DNA of 64,000 nt, from contig JAIQDT010000233.1 in the NCBI GenBank assembly GCA_021521415.1, forward strand, positions 2,108,001-2,172,000. The letters run 5' to 3'. The notes beneath the pieces were generated by a model. That model had not been told where the DNA came from and made no database searches. It worked only from the letters and a program-made list of their open reading frames with translations. The stretch is from Bidens hawaiensis (Eukaryota; Streptophyta; Magnoliopsida; Asterales; Asteraceae). Shown piece after piece: positions 45,262 through 55,860 of this stretch; within the stretch, counting starts at the first letter, position 1; each line of letters opens with the position of its first letter. The translations under genes and the position numbers were made by a program.

Positions 45262-45719
45262 GGTGCTTATAGGCTTACTATAAACTGTTGGTACAACAGC
45301 GAAAGTGAACTATGGAAAATGGGATGACCATGAAGGAAGACCATAAGAACGTGGTTGAAACTCTATATCCGATCTATTATGTTGCTCGTACTTTTGTTGT
45401 TTCCCCGATTGTGGTTGTTTAGCTCTATTAATTAATAACGGGCAAGGAGCCTTCCAATGATTTTTCTGTTTACATAATGCAAACTTATCAAATGCTACTT
45501 TAGGGGTTTGTCTAGATGGATTTGAAAGCTGATATCGTGGCGGTATAGACTACCCAATTGGAATGGCAAACACAGCAAGAGCAACTAAGGTTTTAGATCC
45601 CTTATCACCTTGAGACATGATACGAGTCTCCTCTAAAATTAATTCATGAACAACTAACTCAACTGTAGGAAGAGGAGATTAATGAAGGATTGTCCACCCA
45701 AACCTTTAAAATCAAAATG

Positions 45720-46123
45720 TAACGCTATCAAAAATATAACCAAGCATTATTCTTCCCTCCTAACAATGTATTCTGCAGATTTTGTAAGGCCAATTGGTCC
45801 TATAAATCAAACGTGGTAGAATAAAAATCTTGAATACTCATATCACCTTGTTGAAGAGCACGTATATCATATTCTAACTGGTACTAATTAGCAAAGTTAG
45901 AATACATAGACAGTCTATCCAAAGGATCCCAAACTTCCTTTGTCATGTCATACTTAACCAATTGAATGAAAATTAACTTAGTTACAGAATTGTTGATCCA
46001 AGTGATAACCGAAGAGTTATTAGTTTCCCATGCATCAAGTTTCATTACATAATCAATAGCCTTTGTGTCTACCGGTTCCTCTATTATACCCCATACATAA
46101 CCCCGCATGTGTTTTCCACGCAA
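45720..46123 (-). pseudogene. Gag fragment of element E (UBN2-type)
   Basis: MRGKHMRGYVWGIIEEPVD then AWETNNSSVITWINNSV and MTKEVWDPLDRLSMYSN, typical of the copia gag core, with continuation YQLEYDIRALQQGDMSIQDF past a stop at about 45884. The upstream end is cut at about 46135. Confidence 0.8.
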
Positions 46124-46135
46124 GAAATTCTTTCA

Positions 46136-47192
46136 GGTCTATATCACACGTCCTAAACGTGCATACATTTTATGAGTTTCTATTTTGCTTAAATTGCCTT
46201 AACTAGATTGTATAAAGTATAGTGAAGCCATTCATACCATTATCATACGTTGGGTAATTTTAGAAATTACAAATACGCGTAAAAAAGTTAGCCCAACAAA
46301 TATGATCGTTGGCGACAAGTTTAATAAGACCAAAGCAAGATTCAATAGTCCAATATATAAACTTTATATTTTTAGAGCACTAGTGAGGATTTATTTTACG
46401 CACGCTTTTATCGGACTACCGTAACTTCGCAAATAGTGAGTTTCACGGCCCCTTTTACTCCTTAACGTTTTTATTAGGGGAAGATAACATACTCCAAACG
46501 TTTTAGATTTTGTTTATTCTATATATATCACTTGTAAGGCTAAGTGGCAACAAACCAACTAAGTCCTTCTGAACAATCGAACCGTTTAAGTTAATATTGG
46601 ATAATAGCGAGTTAGTGTTGAGTAGTACTACTGGGTTCGACAAACCCCACCCAACTCTAAACTCGACTGTAGGTCGAGTGTGTGTAATTTTGGCTAACAC
46701 ATTACCATGGTCGTGGTTGACATGGTGGAAAGGCAAACGTATAATCAGTCAGCTTCGGTGTCATAAACTTAGTAATACATACTTTATAGGTTAGCTACCT
46801 ATTGATATATATTGATATTACTCTATCTGGTAATGCTAAAATGCAACGCTTAATTTACTTACACCTGTGAACTCACCAACTTTGTGTTGACACTTTTAGT
46901 ATGTTTATCTCAGGTAGTCGAGGCGGGCGAGCGGTTTAGGGCATGCATGCACTATACACTTATGATTTAAATTACTTTTAATTTTATCATGACAACTGTT
47001 GCTTTAAGTCGTCCTGTAAGACGCAACAAATCACTTTTATTGTTTACGCTTCCGCATTTATTTCAGACTTGTATGTCTTTGGTTGCTTTTAAAAGACTTA
47101 AATAATGGTGTTTGATATAACTAATGACTATGATCTTGTTAGTTCACACCCTCTGACGGTAAAACTCCGTTAGTGGATTTTGAGGGTGTGAC
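46136..47192 (+). mobile_element. Gypsy-like LTR fragment, plus orientation
   Basis: The right end GGGTGTGACA (47183-47192), preceded by a CTCTGACGG...CCGTTAGTGG stem-like pair, and the block GAACTCACCAAC ... TTTTAGTATG ... CTCAGGTAG (46868-46916) match the 3' end architecture of the solo LTR at 15336-18339. The left boundary is uncertain; I place it where element E's gag stops. No ORF of note. Confidence 0.55.
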
Positions 47193-47480
47193 ATGCTACA
47201 TACATATACGGCTACATATACATATACGCCATATGCATATACGGCTACGTATACATATACGGCATGCATATATACATATATGTTATATACATACACGGCT
47301 ACATATACATATATGCTATATACATATACGGATACATATACATATACGCCATATACATATACGCTATATACATATACGTCATGCATACATACTTATACGA
47401 CCATGTACTTATACACATACGTACTTATACGGATACACACACTTATACGCTAGCATCATATGCGTCCAAACACTTATACA
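47193..47480. repeat. TATACG microrepeat array
   Basis: About 20 irregular units of the type CATATACGNN, TATATACATATACG or ACTTATACG. Spacing alternates around 12-24 bases, with NN varying (CC, GC, GG, TC, AC). The open frames across it, rich in Tyr, Val, His and Ile, arise from the repeat. The word ACTTATACG links it to the arrays of element B. Confidence 0.85.
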
Positions 47481-48363
47481 ACTTGTTTATGTTCAAGTTT
47501 ACATTTTTCTTACATAATAAGGTCCGATTTACTCTCCCTCCAAGTTTCATGTAAACCCGACTTCGTTTTCCCGTTCTTTTCACAAACCGAACACTACTCG
47601 TTTTACCCCAACTAACTCGTTTACTATCAAGTTCATTACTTTATCAATAATCATGACCCAATATATCATCCTACCAAGTTTCATGCAAATCCGTGCACGG
47701 AAATTAAACTTTTTTAACAAAAACGTACCTTTGAGGTTTTTGTCTGAAATCACTCGAGAAGCCCAAAACCATATCAAACAAACTCCGATTTGAGTGATTC
47801 AAGTGGCCACGGAACCGTCTCACCCCGATCTACCAACCCATCAGCTCTCCTTCGTCTGAAACCGCCGCTACAGTCGCCGAAACAGCTGAATAGTTTCCAG
47901 AATCTTCACTTTTGAGCTGCTACGATTTTGCTGGTAAAAACCAGACTTCCCGACCTGTGGTAGAAGATCTAATCAGTGTAAGTCTTCATTTATATACCAT
48001 GAACACACAGTTAACATTTGAGACCGATCCGACGGTTAGATCTCCGGGAATCTTTGTGTCTTTGTGGGTGGTTTCTTCTCAAAAACGGAAATTGGAGAAG
48101 TGTGTGTTTTTTTACGGTGTAGGCTATGGTGTAAAGATGTGTGAAAATGGAAAGGATTAGGGTTTTAAGGGGTAATTTATACTCTCTTAAACCCATGGAC
48201 CTTAGGCCTATCTTTCCTTCTTGGTCCATAATCAATTACATCTAATTAGCCTATTTATCCTTTCATCTTTATTATTTTATTATTTCTCTACTAACTCAAG
48301 TAAACTTTTCCACCATAATTTAATAATATATTAAATATTATTCTTAGAAATTTCAGGATGTTA
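47481..48363 (-). mobile_element. Gypsy-like LTR 5' region, minus orientation
   Basis: On the minus strand it begins TAACATCCTGAAATTTC at about 48362, passes a TATAAATTACCCC near 48180, then a leader with CACACACTTCTCC and a CGGCGACTG-type GC-rich segment, and continues into the TATACG array. The start resembles TGTAACATC starts of the solo LTRs at 49272 and 60715, but the TG is missing. The other end is lost at 47193. Confidence 0.5.
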
Positions 48364-48366
48364 AAA

Positions 48367-48430
48367 ACGGGGTCTCAGTTGATTTCCCTTCCTTTAGCTA
48401 TTTAGATGTTTCAGTTCGCTAAGTTTGAAA
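48367..48430 (-). rRNA. rrn26: Organellar (mitochondrial-type) 26S rRNA fragment
   Basis: The minus strand contains GCGAACTGAAACATCTAAAT, then AGCTAAAGGAAGGGAAATCA and GAGACCCCG, the invariant large-subunit rRNA segment near the 5' part of domain I. The form with AGCTAAAGGAAGGGAAATC is what I recall for plant mitochondrial 26S. Homology may extend to about 48500 (GATCTCCGATCGGGAAAT). A tiny nuclear insertion of organellar DNA, not a functional gene. Confidence 0.55.
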
Positions 48431-49266
48431 AGTCCAAAGAGCGTTGACTAGCCACGGAGCTTGGATACGATTTCCCGATCGGAGATCCAAGGATCACAGA
48501 CGGTATCTCCCCATGGCCTTTCCCCTCTAAAAGTGTCCTTCCTTCTCAATGCTCGGGCGTCCGTCCAATGCATTCTTTTCGATCTTGAACCCACTGAGTA
48601 TCACTTAACAAAAATCTTTGATGGAAAGTATGTGGTTCTGACCAAAACCAACTTTAATGGGGAGTAAGTATTATAATTATTGGCATGATGTGAATTAATG
48701 TTACTATATGTAAAATACATGTACCCAAATACAAACATGAATTGTTGCTCTTATGATCACTTTCTTTTAAATCAATTGCAGATGTTCAATGATTGTTTCA
48801 ACAAAAGCAATTTATGTGTGAACATAATCTATACGAAGTTCAATAATTATTCCAATAATTATTAATAACTTGGGAATTGAATTCATTATTATAACTAAAA
48901 ATAAATATATCAATCTGGAAAATATGTTTTCTATCTTATTAGCTAAGCCATAATCATGCAAACTTGAAGTTGCGAATTTGATAACCATTTAGACGATGCA
49001 TCAGTTTAAAACACTAAATGGTATCATATTAGGATACGTGTATCATTTTCTCATTCCATAACATTTAGGGATACACACCCTCTTTTAGTTGGTAAATAAA
49101 TAATTCCTTTTAAGAGAATATAACATGTATAATTATGAGGAAGAATCTTTTGGTTCTTCAATAAATTTCATATTATTGACTCAGTGTGGTCAAACCGGTC
49201 ATGCCATTAGATTATCATGATCTATAAACTTCATGTTTATGATTGTATATGTATTATGTTTCTACA
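48431..49266. other. AT-rich sequence, no gene recognised
   Basis: The first 240 bases are less AT-rich and may extend the organellar-type insertion. The short open frame 48461-48667 has no family I recognise. The remainder is AT-rich intergenic-type DNA with no repeats or domains I can name. Confidence 0.4.
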
Positions 49267-49859
49267 ATAAATGTAACATCTCATTTTCTCGTTTCGGTTA
49301 ATAAAATGAAAACATGAGTTATTATGAGTCGGGCTAGTGTTGGGTTAAATGGATATGGGATTATGGACTTGGATTAAGAAGGAAAAAGAAAAATACCATG
49401 GTCTTAAGCCCATGATCCATAATTTTATAAACCTTAATTACCCATTTAATTCATTCATTTACACATATTCCATACACCACCAAAACACACACTTAAGCTC
49501 TCTCTCTAGTTCCTCTCTTTTCTCTAGCCGAACCAAGAAGGAAAACCGATCCCGATCCAAGGTAATGATAGTATGATATTGTATGAACTCAAAACCGTTA
49601 GATTTAGTAACGAAACGATGAGCCGACACCTTTAAACCGTTAAAGTTGCCAGATCCGGGTGGAATCGGGTATGAATCGAGCATAAGATGAGCCTAGGGGT
49701 CACCCTAGCTCAGATCTGGATCGAATGGGACGAAAAACGGTGGAAAACGAGTCAGATCTCGTTTTTCCGGTGAACCCGCGGTTTTCCGGCGACGAAGGCG
49801 CCGGAAAGGCGGGGGGTACGAGGTTGATATGTCAGAAAATGTTTATGACATTCTCTTAC

Positions 49860-50220
49860 CTAACCCTGATTCGTTAACGGGGAGTTAACGAACTAGAGGT
49901 AATTCGTCAGGTGATTCGTTAAAACGGAAGCTTAACGAACTAGCCTTAGTTCATATCCAAATTCGTTAAGGAAAAGATAACGAATTAGCCCAAATTCGTT
50001 ATGACCATTCGTTAAAAAGAGATAACGAATTAGAAAGTTCAATTCGTTACAGAGGGGTCATTCGCTATGAAGTTCAATTCGTCAAAGTACCAGTTTGCTA
50101 TAAGGTCCAGTTCGTTACAAGGAGCAGTTCGTTATAAGGTCCAATTCGTTACAAAGTGACGAATGGGTCATTCGTCATTAACCCAATTCGTTAAGAACCA
50201 AGTAACGAACTAGAAGTTTG
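49860..50220. repeat. TTCGTTA/TAACGAA motif array in solo LTR 1
   Basis: At least 18 irregularly spaced motifs, many as AATTCGTTA or TAACGAATTA, in both orientations. The corresponding array in solo LTR 2 is at 59800-60130. These are the same words as in copia elements A and A', although the LTRs are otherwise unrelated. Confidence 0.88.
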
Positions 50221-50372
50221 ATAAAATGACAAAATAGTCCCTGGACTTAGAAAAGAATGATTTAATTGCAAAACAGCCCTTGAACTTTATTAATTTATAT
50301 AAGATACCTTAAAGGATTGAGAGGTTAACAAAAAAATATTTTTATAAAATCCTAATGGAAAATGTGTTTAAC

Positions 50373-50461
50373 CCCAGCCAGGGGCTCAGCCCCTTGGACC
50401 CCGCTAGGAGCTGTCGCCCCTAGAACCTCGCTTCCAGGGGCGCTGCCCCCGGACCCCGTTC
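50373..50461. repeat. GC-rich insert with imperfect inverted repeats
   Basis: A strongly GC-rich block (words such as AGGGGCTCAGCCCCTTGGAC and GGGGCGCTGCCCCCGGACCC) sits in AT-rich LTR sequence. It contains GGGGCTCAGCCCC and GGGGCGCTGCCCC near-palindromes. Solo LTR 2 has no counterpart at the homologous place (about 59640-59700), so it is an insertion in, or loss from, one copy. Confidence 0.7.
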
Positions 50462-50915
50462 GTTGAGGGTTGTAATTAAACTTGAAACGTAATATGGGTA
50501 GCGATAGGTAATTGATACATGTAATTGTTATACAGTTAGTCGTGCACAACTCAAGAAAGGAATAACCATAAACGGTGAACGTAATCGCGTTCAGGTGAGT
50601 TTCTAGCCCCACTTCCTTGTTATGTTTTTAGGGCTGTGTGAATACTCGATGTGATAGTTAATACACTTACTTTAAGTTGTAAGTGTATGCCTTGTATGAT
50701 TCATGTATGATGATAGCTTGACGGTGCGTGAAAGATCTTCGGATATTGCATGTACCGCAAGGTGGTAGTTAAATATATGATTGATATATATATATATATG
50801 AAGTATGAATGATGTATGTATGTTATGTTGATAGTACGTGAATGATCTCCATATATTGCACGTAGTGTTAATGGAAGTATGTAAAGACAAGTATGGTACA
50901 GTTGCACGAAACATT

Positions 50916-51075
50916 GGGACCAGACCCTAATAATATCTGTGAGGATAGGGACCAGACCCTAATAATGTCTGTGAGGATAGGGACCAGACCCTTATAATAT
51001 CTGTGAGGTTAGGGACCAGACCCTAATAATAATTGTGATGTTGGGGACCAGACCCTTATAATATATGTGAGGTTA
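50916..51075 (+). repeat. 32-bp minisatellite, 5 copies, in solo LTR 1
   Basis: Units begin GGGACCAGACCC and recur exactly every 32 bases (50916, 50948, 50980, 51012, 51044), differing by a few substitutions. Solo LTR 2 has 6 units on the other strand. Confidence 0.95.
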
Positions 51076-51512
51076 TAGGGCGGAAGGCTATTTACGTAGT
51101 ATGGATAGTTATGTATGTAAAGTAAAGTATGAATGATGTTCACACCTTCGGGCATGTGTGCAAGTATGCGAACTGATTGTATGTTGTATGATTAACTAGA
51201 ACTCACTCAGCGTAGCTGACTTTTAGTATGCACGCAGGTGAGTAGAATGAAGCAGCTCGCTTGAGGGGAAACACATGGCATGGAATTGAAGACACTGGCA
51301 TCTCAAGGAAATGTTATGTTATTTAAAAGACAATGTTTTATGTTTAAATGATTTGAATGCTCGTTATGACAAGAATTGTTGGTTATATAATATACTGGTT
51401 TGAAGTTTTTATATTCCACGTAAAGTTTTAATTAACTCTGATATTTAGAACTATGTTAATGAGTAAGTCCAACGTCCAATGTAGGGCACCGGGAACGGGG
51501 CCTTACAATAAA

Positions 51513-54500
51513 AGGTTATAAAATATGATAAAACAATTTGTTATTATTTTGAGGATCATGTTCTATCACTTTATATCTCAATCTTTAGTTCTCATATATG
51601 ATTAATCTCTTTGCCACTTATGATGGTCGATCTCATTATTAACATGAATATAAATACATATTCGACAGACGATCTTACTATTAACATGACAATCAATCCA
51701 TAGTTACATTTACTTCAGAGAATGAAGTAAAAGTAAACAATTTTATGGTTTTAATTATATATGTAACACATGATATGAAATCATCAAACATGTTATACTC
51801 GTTCAAATATATTGCTACTCCAGAGTATAATTAAGGTGTGACAAAAATTTTCTTTTCCAGTTTTCCCTCATAAATAATTTTTCCCATAACATTGATTGAG
51901 AAGTAATTATATGTCTGAATCATGTATGGTTATTAAACTAATATTTTACAACCTTCAATAATGGGATTTAGAAATGATACCATTTCATGTGTTTTATCCA
52001 AACATATTTATGCTTCATTTTCAATCAAGAGATGATAAAACAAAGTTTACTTTTATATTTGCTAAATATTTCATTTTCAATCAAGAGATGATAAAACAAA
52101 AGTTTACTTTTATATTTGCTTCATTCGATGCTATCTATATTCTATTTAAAAAATTGTATAACATATAGAGTACAAAGATTACAATGAATACATAAGGTTA
52201 ATTTTGTCATCGTATAATCAAAGATATGATAAGTTCTAAGAAATAAAATTTTACATCATTATCAATCAAAGATATATTTAATTAATAACCAAAAGATCCA
52301 AAATCATATTATTTTAAACTAACTTATAGGTATTCAAAGCATGTACTCAGTGTGATATGTGAAGAATATCATATTAAATATGCAATCATCAATGATCTAC
52401 CCTTCCATAAAAAGAAATCATAAACTAAAAAAACTATCACGAAATAAATGATCAATTTAGTTTCTTTCTTTTATTAAATGAAAAAAAAAATCTAAGGAAA
52501 TATGGATACAGATAACAATTTATAGCATAGAAACTATATTAAACTAAATAAGTAATAAAAACGTAATAACTTTATATTCATCTTCACAATTTTTGTGCCG
52601 TTGTTCCAATTAACCAACGAGAAACCAGGAATGTTACCCATATTGTCAAACTTTATTATGGCAACTATTAACCTGTCATATAACTTCTATAACCATCTAG
52701 GTTATTGACCTGTGTACGACTTAAGCAGAAATATATAAATCGTCAAGTACACACATATATAATTTGAAATGGTAATATGTTTTTTGAGACGGGAACATGA
52801 TTTAAAATTGCAATTCATATTTATACGAAAAGAAGTATTGAAAAACATAAACTTATAAAAAAATGAGGTTACATAGTAGAATGTTATAATAATACTAATT
52901 TAAATTGCCTCACATCATATGTGGTTCCTTAAAACCAATTCATACATGTTTAATCAAATGTTTGAGTGGCAGCTAACACCTATAAATGTCACATATTTCT
53001 TAACAGCCTAAAGTTATAGTAAAGGACATTATAATTCTTGAAAACTAAATTCCCAACTACATATCAAATCCCCTAAATTGCTTCATTTGCATGTATGATT
53101 TTTTAGAAGGCATACCTATACGTTGGTTGTCATTATTAAAGTAAAACCAAAGATGAAATAAAATCGTTGATTGTCGTTATTCAAGTAAAACTAAAAATGC
53201 AATGAAAACATACCATATTAATTGCATTTGTCAGCATTTTCGCATTGCAGCAGTATATTCTGTTGGTTTCATTTTGAAGAGATGTTGTTACAAAGTAATT
53301 ATTTGTAGCATGGTTAGTCATAGCTTGCACCTGGAAAACAAATACATTTAGTATGATATCATTAGTATATTTCAAATTCGGAAACAAAACCTAATAGATA
53401 ATAATCGAACCTCTTGACATAATCAAAGACAACATATCCAAAACACCTTCGTTGCATTGTGAGAAATCTTCTAATTCAGTCCTAATTCCACCAACAAATT
53501 AAAAAGCATCAATTTATTACTCAATCAACAAACACACACACACACACACAATTAAACCTATATTTAAAATTTAATCTACTACTGTTAGGAGAACCAGATA
53601 AATCAATGTATATGCTCATATCATTTGGGTGTAGGATCTGTGCAAACTGAACTGTGTGTAAAAGTTATCATATAAATTAATTTAAATCAAATAAACAATA
53701 AATTAACAACGTATATGAACTAATAGTATGTTGGAATGGGGATGTGAATGATTATAAAACATAAACCCATTAAGCAAACAATTATGTCAATAATGACTGT
53801 TATTCTTTAACCATTAATAAAGCACGATCTAAGTTATTTTCCCATTTTAAGCAAGTATTAAGCATCAGAGATTATTAAAAACAACCATTAAACTGATTCT
53901 CAAAAATGGTAGAAATAAAACCAAATGAATGAGATGTAAAAAATCTATAGGTGGTAGCGAGTCTAATCTAATTGTGTGTGTGTGTGTTATATACCTCTAA
54001 CGGGTTAAAAGGGTCAATATTAAATGTTAAGAAACAAAATAGCTGTTAGGGTGGCGTGTTCTATGTTTGTGGTTTGCTTTTTAGTTGGTTTTCGCATTGG
54101 TTGTGGTATGTCACACCAATGAACTAGAGTGGTACTCAGCCCTCTACTTGTGTTTATGTTTTGAAAGTAATACAAATCACCATGGTATACCCTTTTACCA
54201 AAAAAAAAACAAAACAAAACAACTTTATAATCATATTTGATGTTTTTTATGTATAAAACAAGTTATACTCCCATATTTAAGCAAGTAATAAGGTTATTAT
54301 TTTTGTACATACTTATCTTCTTGCATGGCCCAGAAATAATATCACTCTCAGACTACAGCTCAATATAGTTCTAGGCTTCTTGCTACTTAACTATGCTTTT
54401 ACGCTTAATACTGGATATCCAGCCAACAATTTACCTAAAATATCATATAAACAAGAAATACAATATGTTAATATTTAGCTTTTATTTAACACTAATTTAC

Positions 54501-54676
54501 CCACCGAAATGGTTAAAAATATACAGCTGATCTTGGTCACTTGAAATGTTAATTGTTAACATATAATTAATCTAAATGAGAATGAAACATCCTAGGCACC
54601 AATAACTTAAAATTTTAAATTATTTTCCTATAAATGTAAGATTAATGAGGTTTAATACAAATTTGAATTTTCTTAA
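51513..54676. other. AT-rich intergenic sequence with small repeats, no gene
   Basis: No recognisable protein domain in either strand. It contains a 51-bp direct duplication (52014-52063 and 52070-52120, TTCATTTTCAATCAAGAGAT-type unit), an (AC)n microsatellite (53532-53550) and a (TG)n run (53974-53987). The exon-like stretch at 53210-53332 is listed separately. Confidence 0.55.
53210..53332 (-). other. Possible isolated exon, minus strand
   Basis: An open 123-base stretch reads through VQAMTNHATNNYFVTTSLQN. It follows a pyrimidine-rich TTGTTTTCCAG acceptor and precedes a GTATGT donor-like sequence on the minus strand. No family recognised, and neighbouring exons cannot be defined. It could be a gene fragment carried by a transposon or chance. 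Confidence 0.2.
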
Positions 54677-54688
54677 AACAAGTTTGTT

Positions 54689-55008
54689 TTTTTTTTTTTT
54701 TGAAACAAAAATTTCATTCAAAAAACGGAGAAGGCCTCAAAACAGACCAACCCACGACCACCACTTACAACATGTACAACGGGTATTTCACCCAGTCTTT
54801 CCAATCAATCCTATTACATTTCTTTCTATATTTTAACCATACGAACGCCAAGGACTTAACTATGGAAACAACCTCTACCACCTTCGGATCGGAGTCTTGA
54901 AACACCACCTTGTTCCTTTCTTTCCATAGAGCCCAAATAGTCACCATGAAAATACCACGAATACGCTTCTTCTTCGCAGCAGAAATATTTCTCGAGTTCG
55001 GCCAATGT
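54689..55008 (-). mobile_element. 5'-truncated LINE (L1-type) insertion
   Basis: The minus-strand frame encodes RGIFMVTIWALWKERNKVVF, the typical end of a plant LINE ORF2 C-terminal (zf-RVT-associated) region, stopping at 54765. A 3' poly(A) of about 15 follows (poly-T on the plus strand, 54689-54701). A 12-bp target duplication AACAAGTTTGTT lies at 54677-54688 and 55009-55020. Only about 320 bases of the element are present, a usual result of incomplete target-primed reverse transcription. Confidence 0.9.
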
Positions 55009-55309
55009 AACAAGTTTGTTAGTTATAGGAAGTAATAAAATCATTGAAAAATTAAAAACATTAATGTTTTTCAATATAGTTGACTTTTTTTTTTTGTTAA
55101 AAATGTAACAGACTTTTAAAACAATTAATATTATTAATATGTATTTGGAAATTTTAACATAGTTATGACTTCATATTAAATGTTAGGCTCAGTAATTAAA
55201 ATTAAACGTTGATTTATTAAATGTCTCATTAAGTTGTTTCTTTAACACGGGAGAGAACATGACACGGAAAAATAATATTATAATAAATAAGAATTAGAAC
55301 TATAGTTAC

Positions 55310-55860
55310 CTAAAAAAACCGGATTTTTTAAATTTAAACTGAATTAATTGAAATGAAACTTATAAAACTGAAAAAAATAACCAAAAGTCGATAAAATAAA
55401 AAAACCAAAAACAATATCTAAAACTAAAAAGAAACCTAAAAAGACTTAAACAACATTCCTAAAAAAATAAAATCGGACTGAAACGAAAAAACAAAAAATT
55501 AACCCCGATCAAAACCAACAACAAATGAAACCATTAAGAATAAAACCAAAAACCGAAGTGAAACTAAAAAAATTAAAACTGAAACAAAACCAAAAACTAA
55601 AAAAGAAATTGAAAAACTAAAACTAAACAGAAAGGCAAAAACCAATACACCCAAAACTGAACCAACACCAAAAATTGTAAAACCCGAAGCAAACAATTGA
55701 TTAAAGAGAAAACAAACCAAAATAAAATTAATAAACAAAACGAAACTAAAAACAAAAGAGAACCGAACCCAAAACTAAATAAACTGAAACAAAACCCACA
55801 ACAACAAAAACCAATAAAAATAAAAAACTGACCAAAACAAAACAAAAACTTTGGATTTAT
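55310..55860. repeat. A/C-biased degenerate low-complexity tract
   Basis: About 550 bases of imperfect AAAACYAAAAACYGAAA-type units with very little T or G on the plus strand. No fixed period is visible. Long open frames on the minus strand, rich in Phe, Leu and Val, are produced by this composition and are not genes. Confidence 0.85.

Larger units (their letters stand above)
43619..46135 (-). mobile_element. Element E: truncated minus-strand Ty1/copia element
   Basis: Minus-strand order is gag (about 46123-45720), protease and pre-integrase (45261-44711), integrase C-terminal half (44383-43980), then linker-like sequence to about 43640. No LTR, PBS or RT is visible. Both ends appear cut, at a gypsy-like LTR on the right and near B's LTR/element D on the left. 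Not closely related to A, C or D. Confidence 0.78.
49272..51507 (+). mobile_element. Solo LTR 1, gypsy-like
   Basis: TGTAACATCTC to GGGGCCTTACA, 2,236 bp, with target duplication ATAAA at 49267-49271 and 51508-51512. No PBS, PPT or coding domain, so a solo LTR from LTR-LTR recombination. It includes a leader with CT-rich tract (49497-49520), a GC-rich CCGG patch (49780-49815), a TTCGTTA/TAACGAA array (49860-50220), a GC-rich insert (50373-50461), an AT dinucleotide run (50784-50799), a 32-bp minisatellite, and GAACTCACTCAGC ... TTTTAGTATG ... CAGGTGAG near 51205. Confidence 0.9.

Noticed and set aside
47144..47554. Several overlapping Tyr/Val/His-rich open frames on both strands
   Set aside because: All are produced by the TATACG microrepeat, which is open in many frames.
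48461..48667. 69-codon frame as a host gene
   Set aside because: Starts within or beside organellar-type sequence, has no recognised domain and no nearby exons.
55499..55845. Phe/Leu/Val-rich frames resembling membrane proteins
   Set aside because: Composition artefact of the A/C-biased tract; overlapping frames look equally membrane-like.
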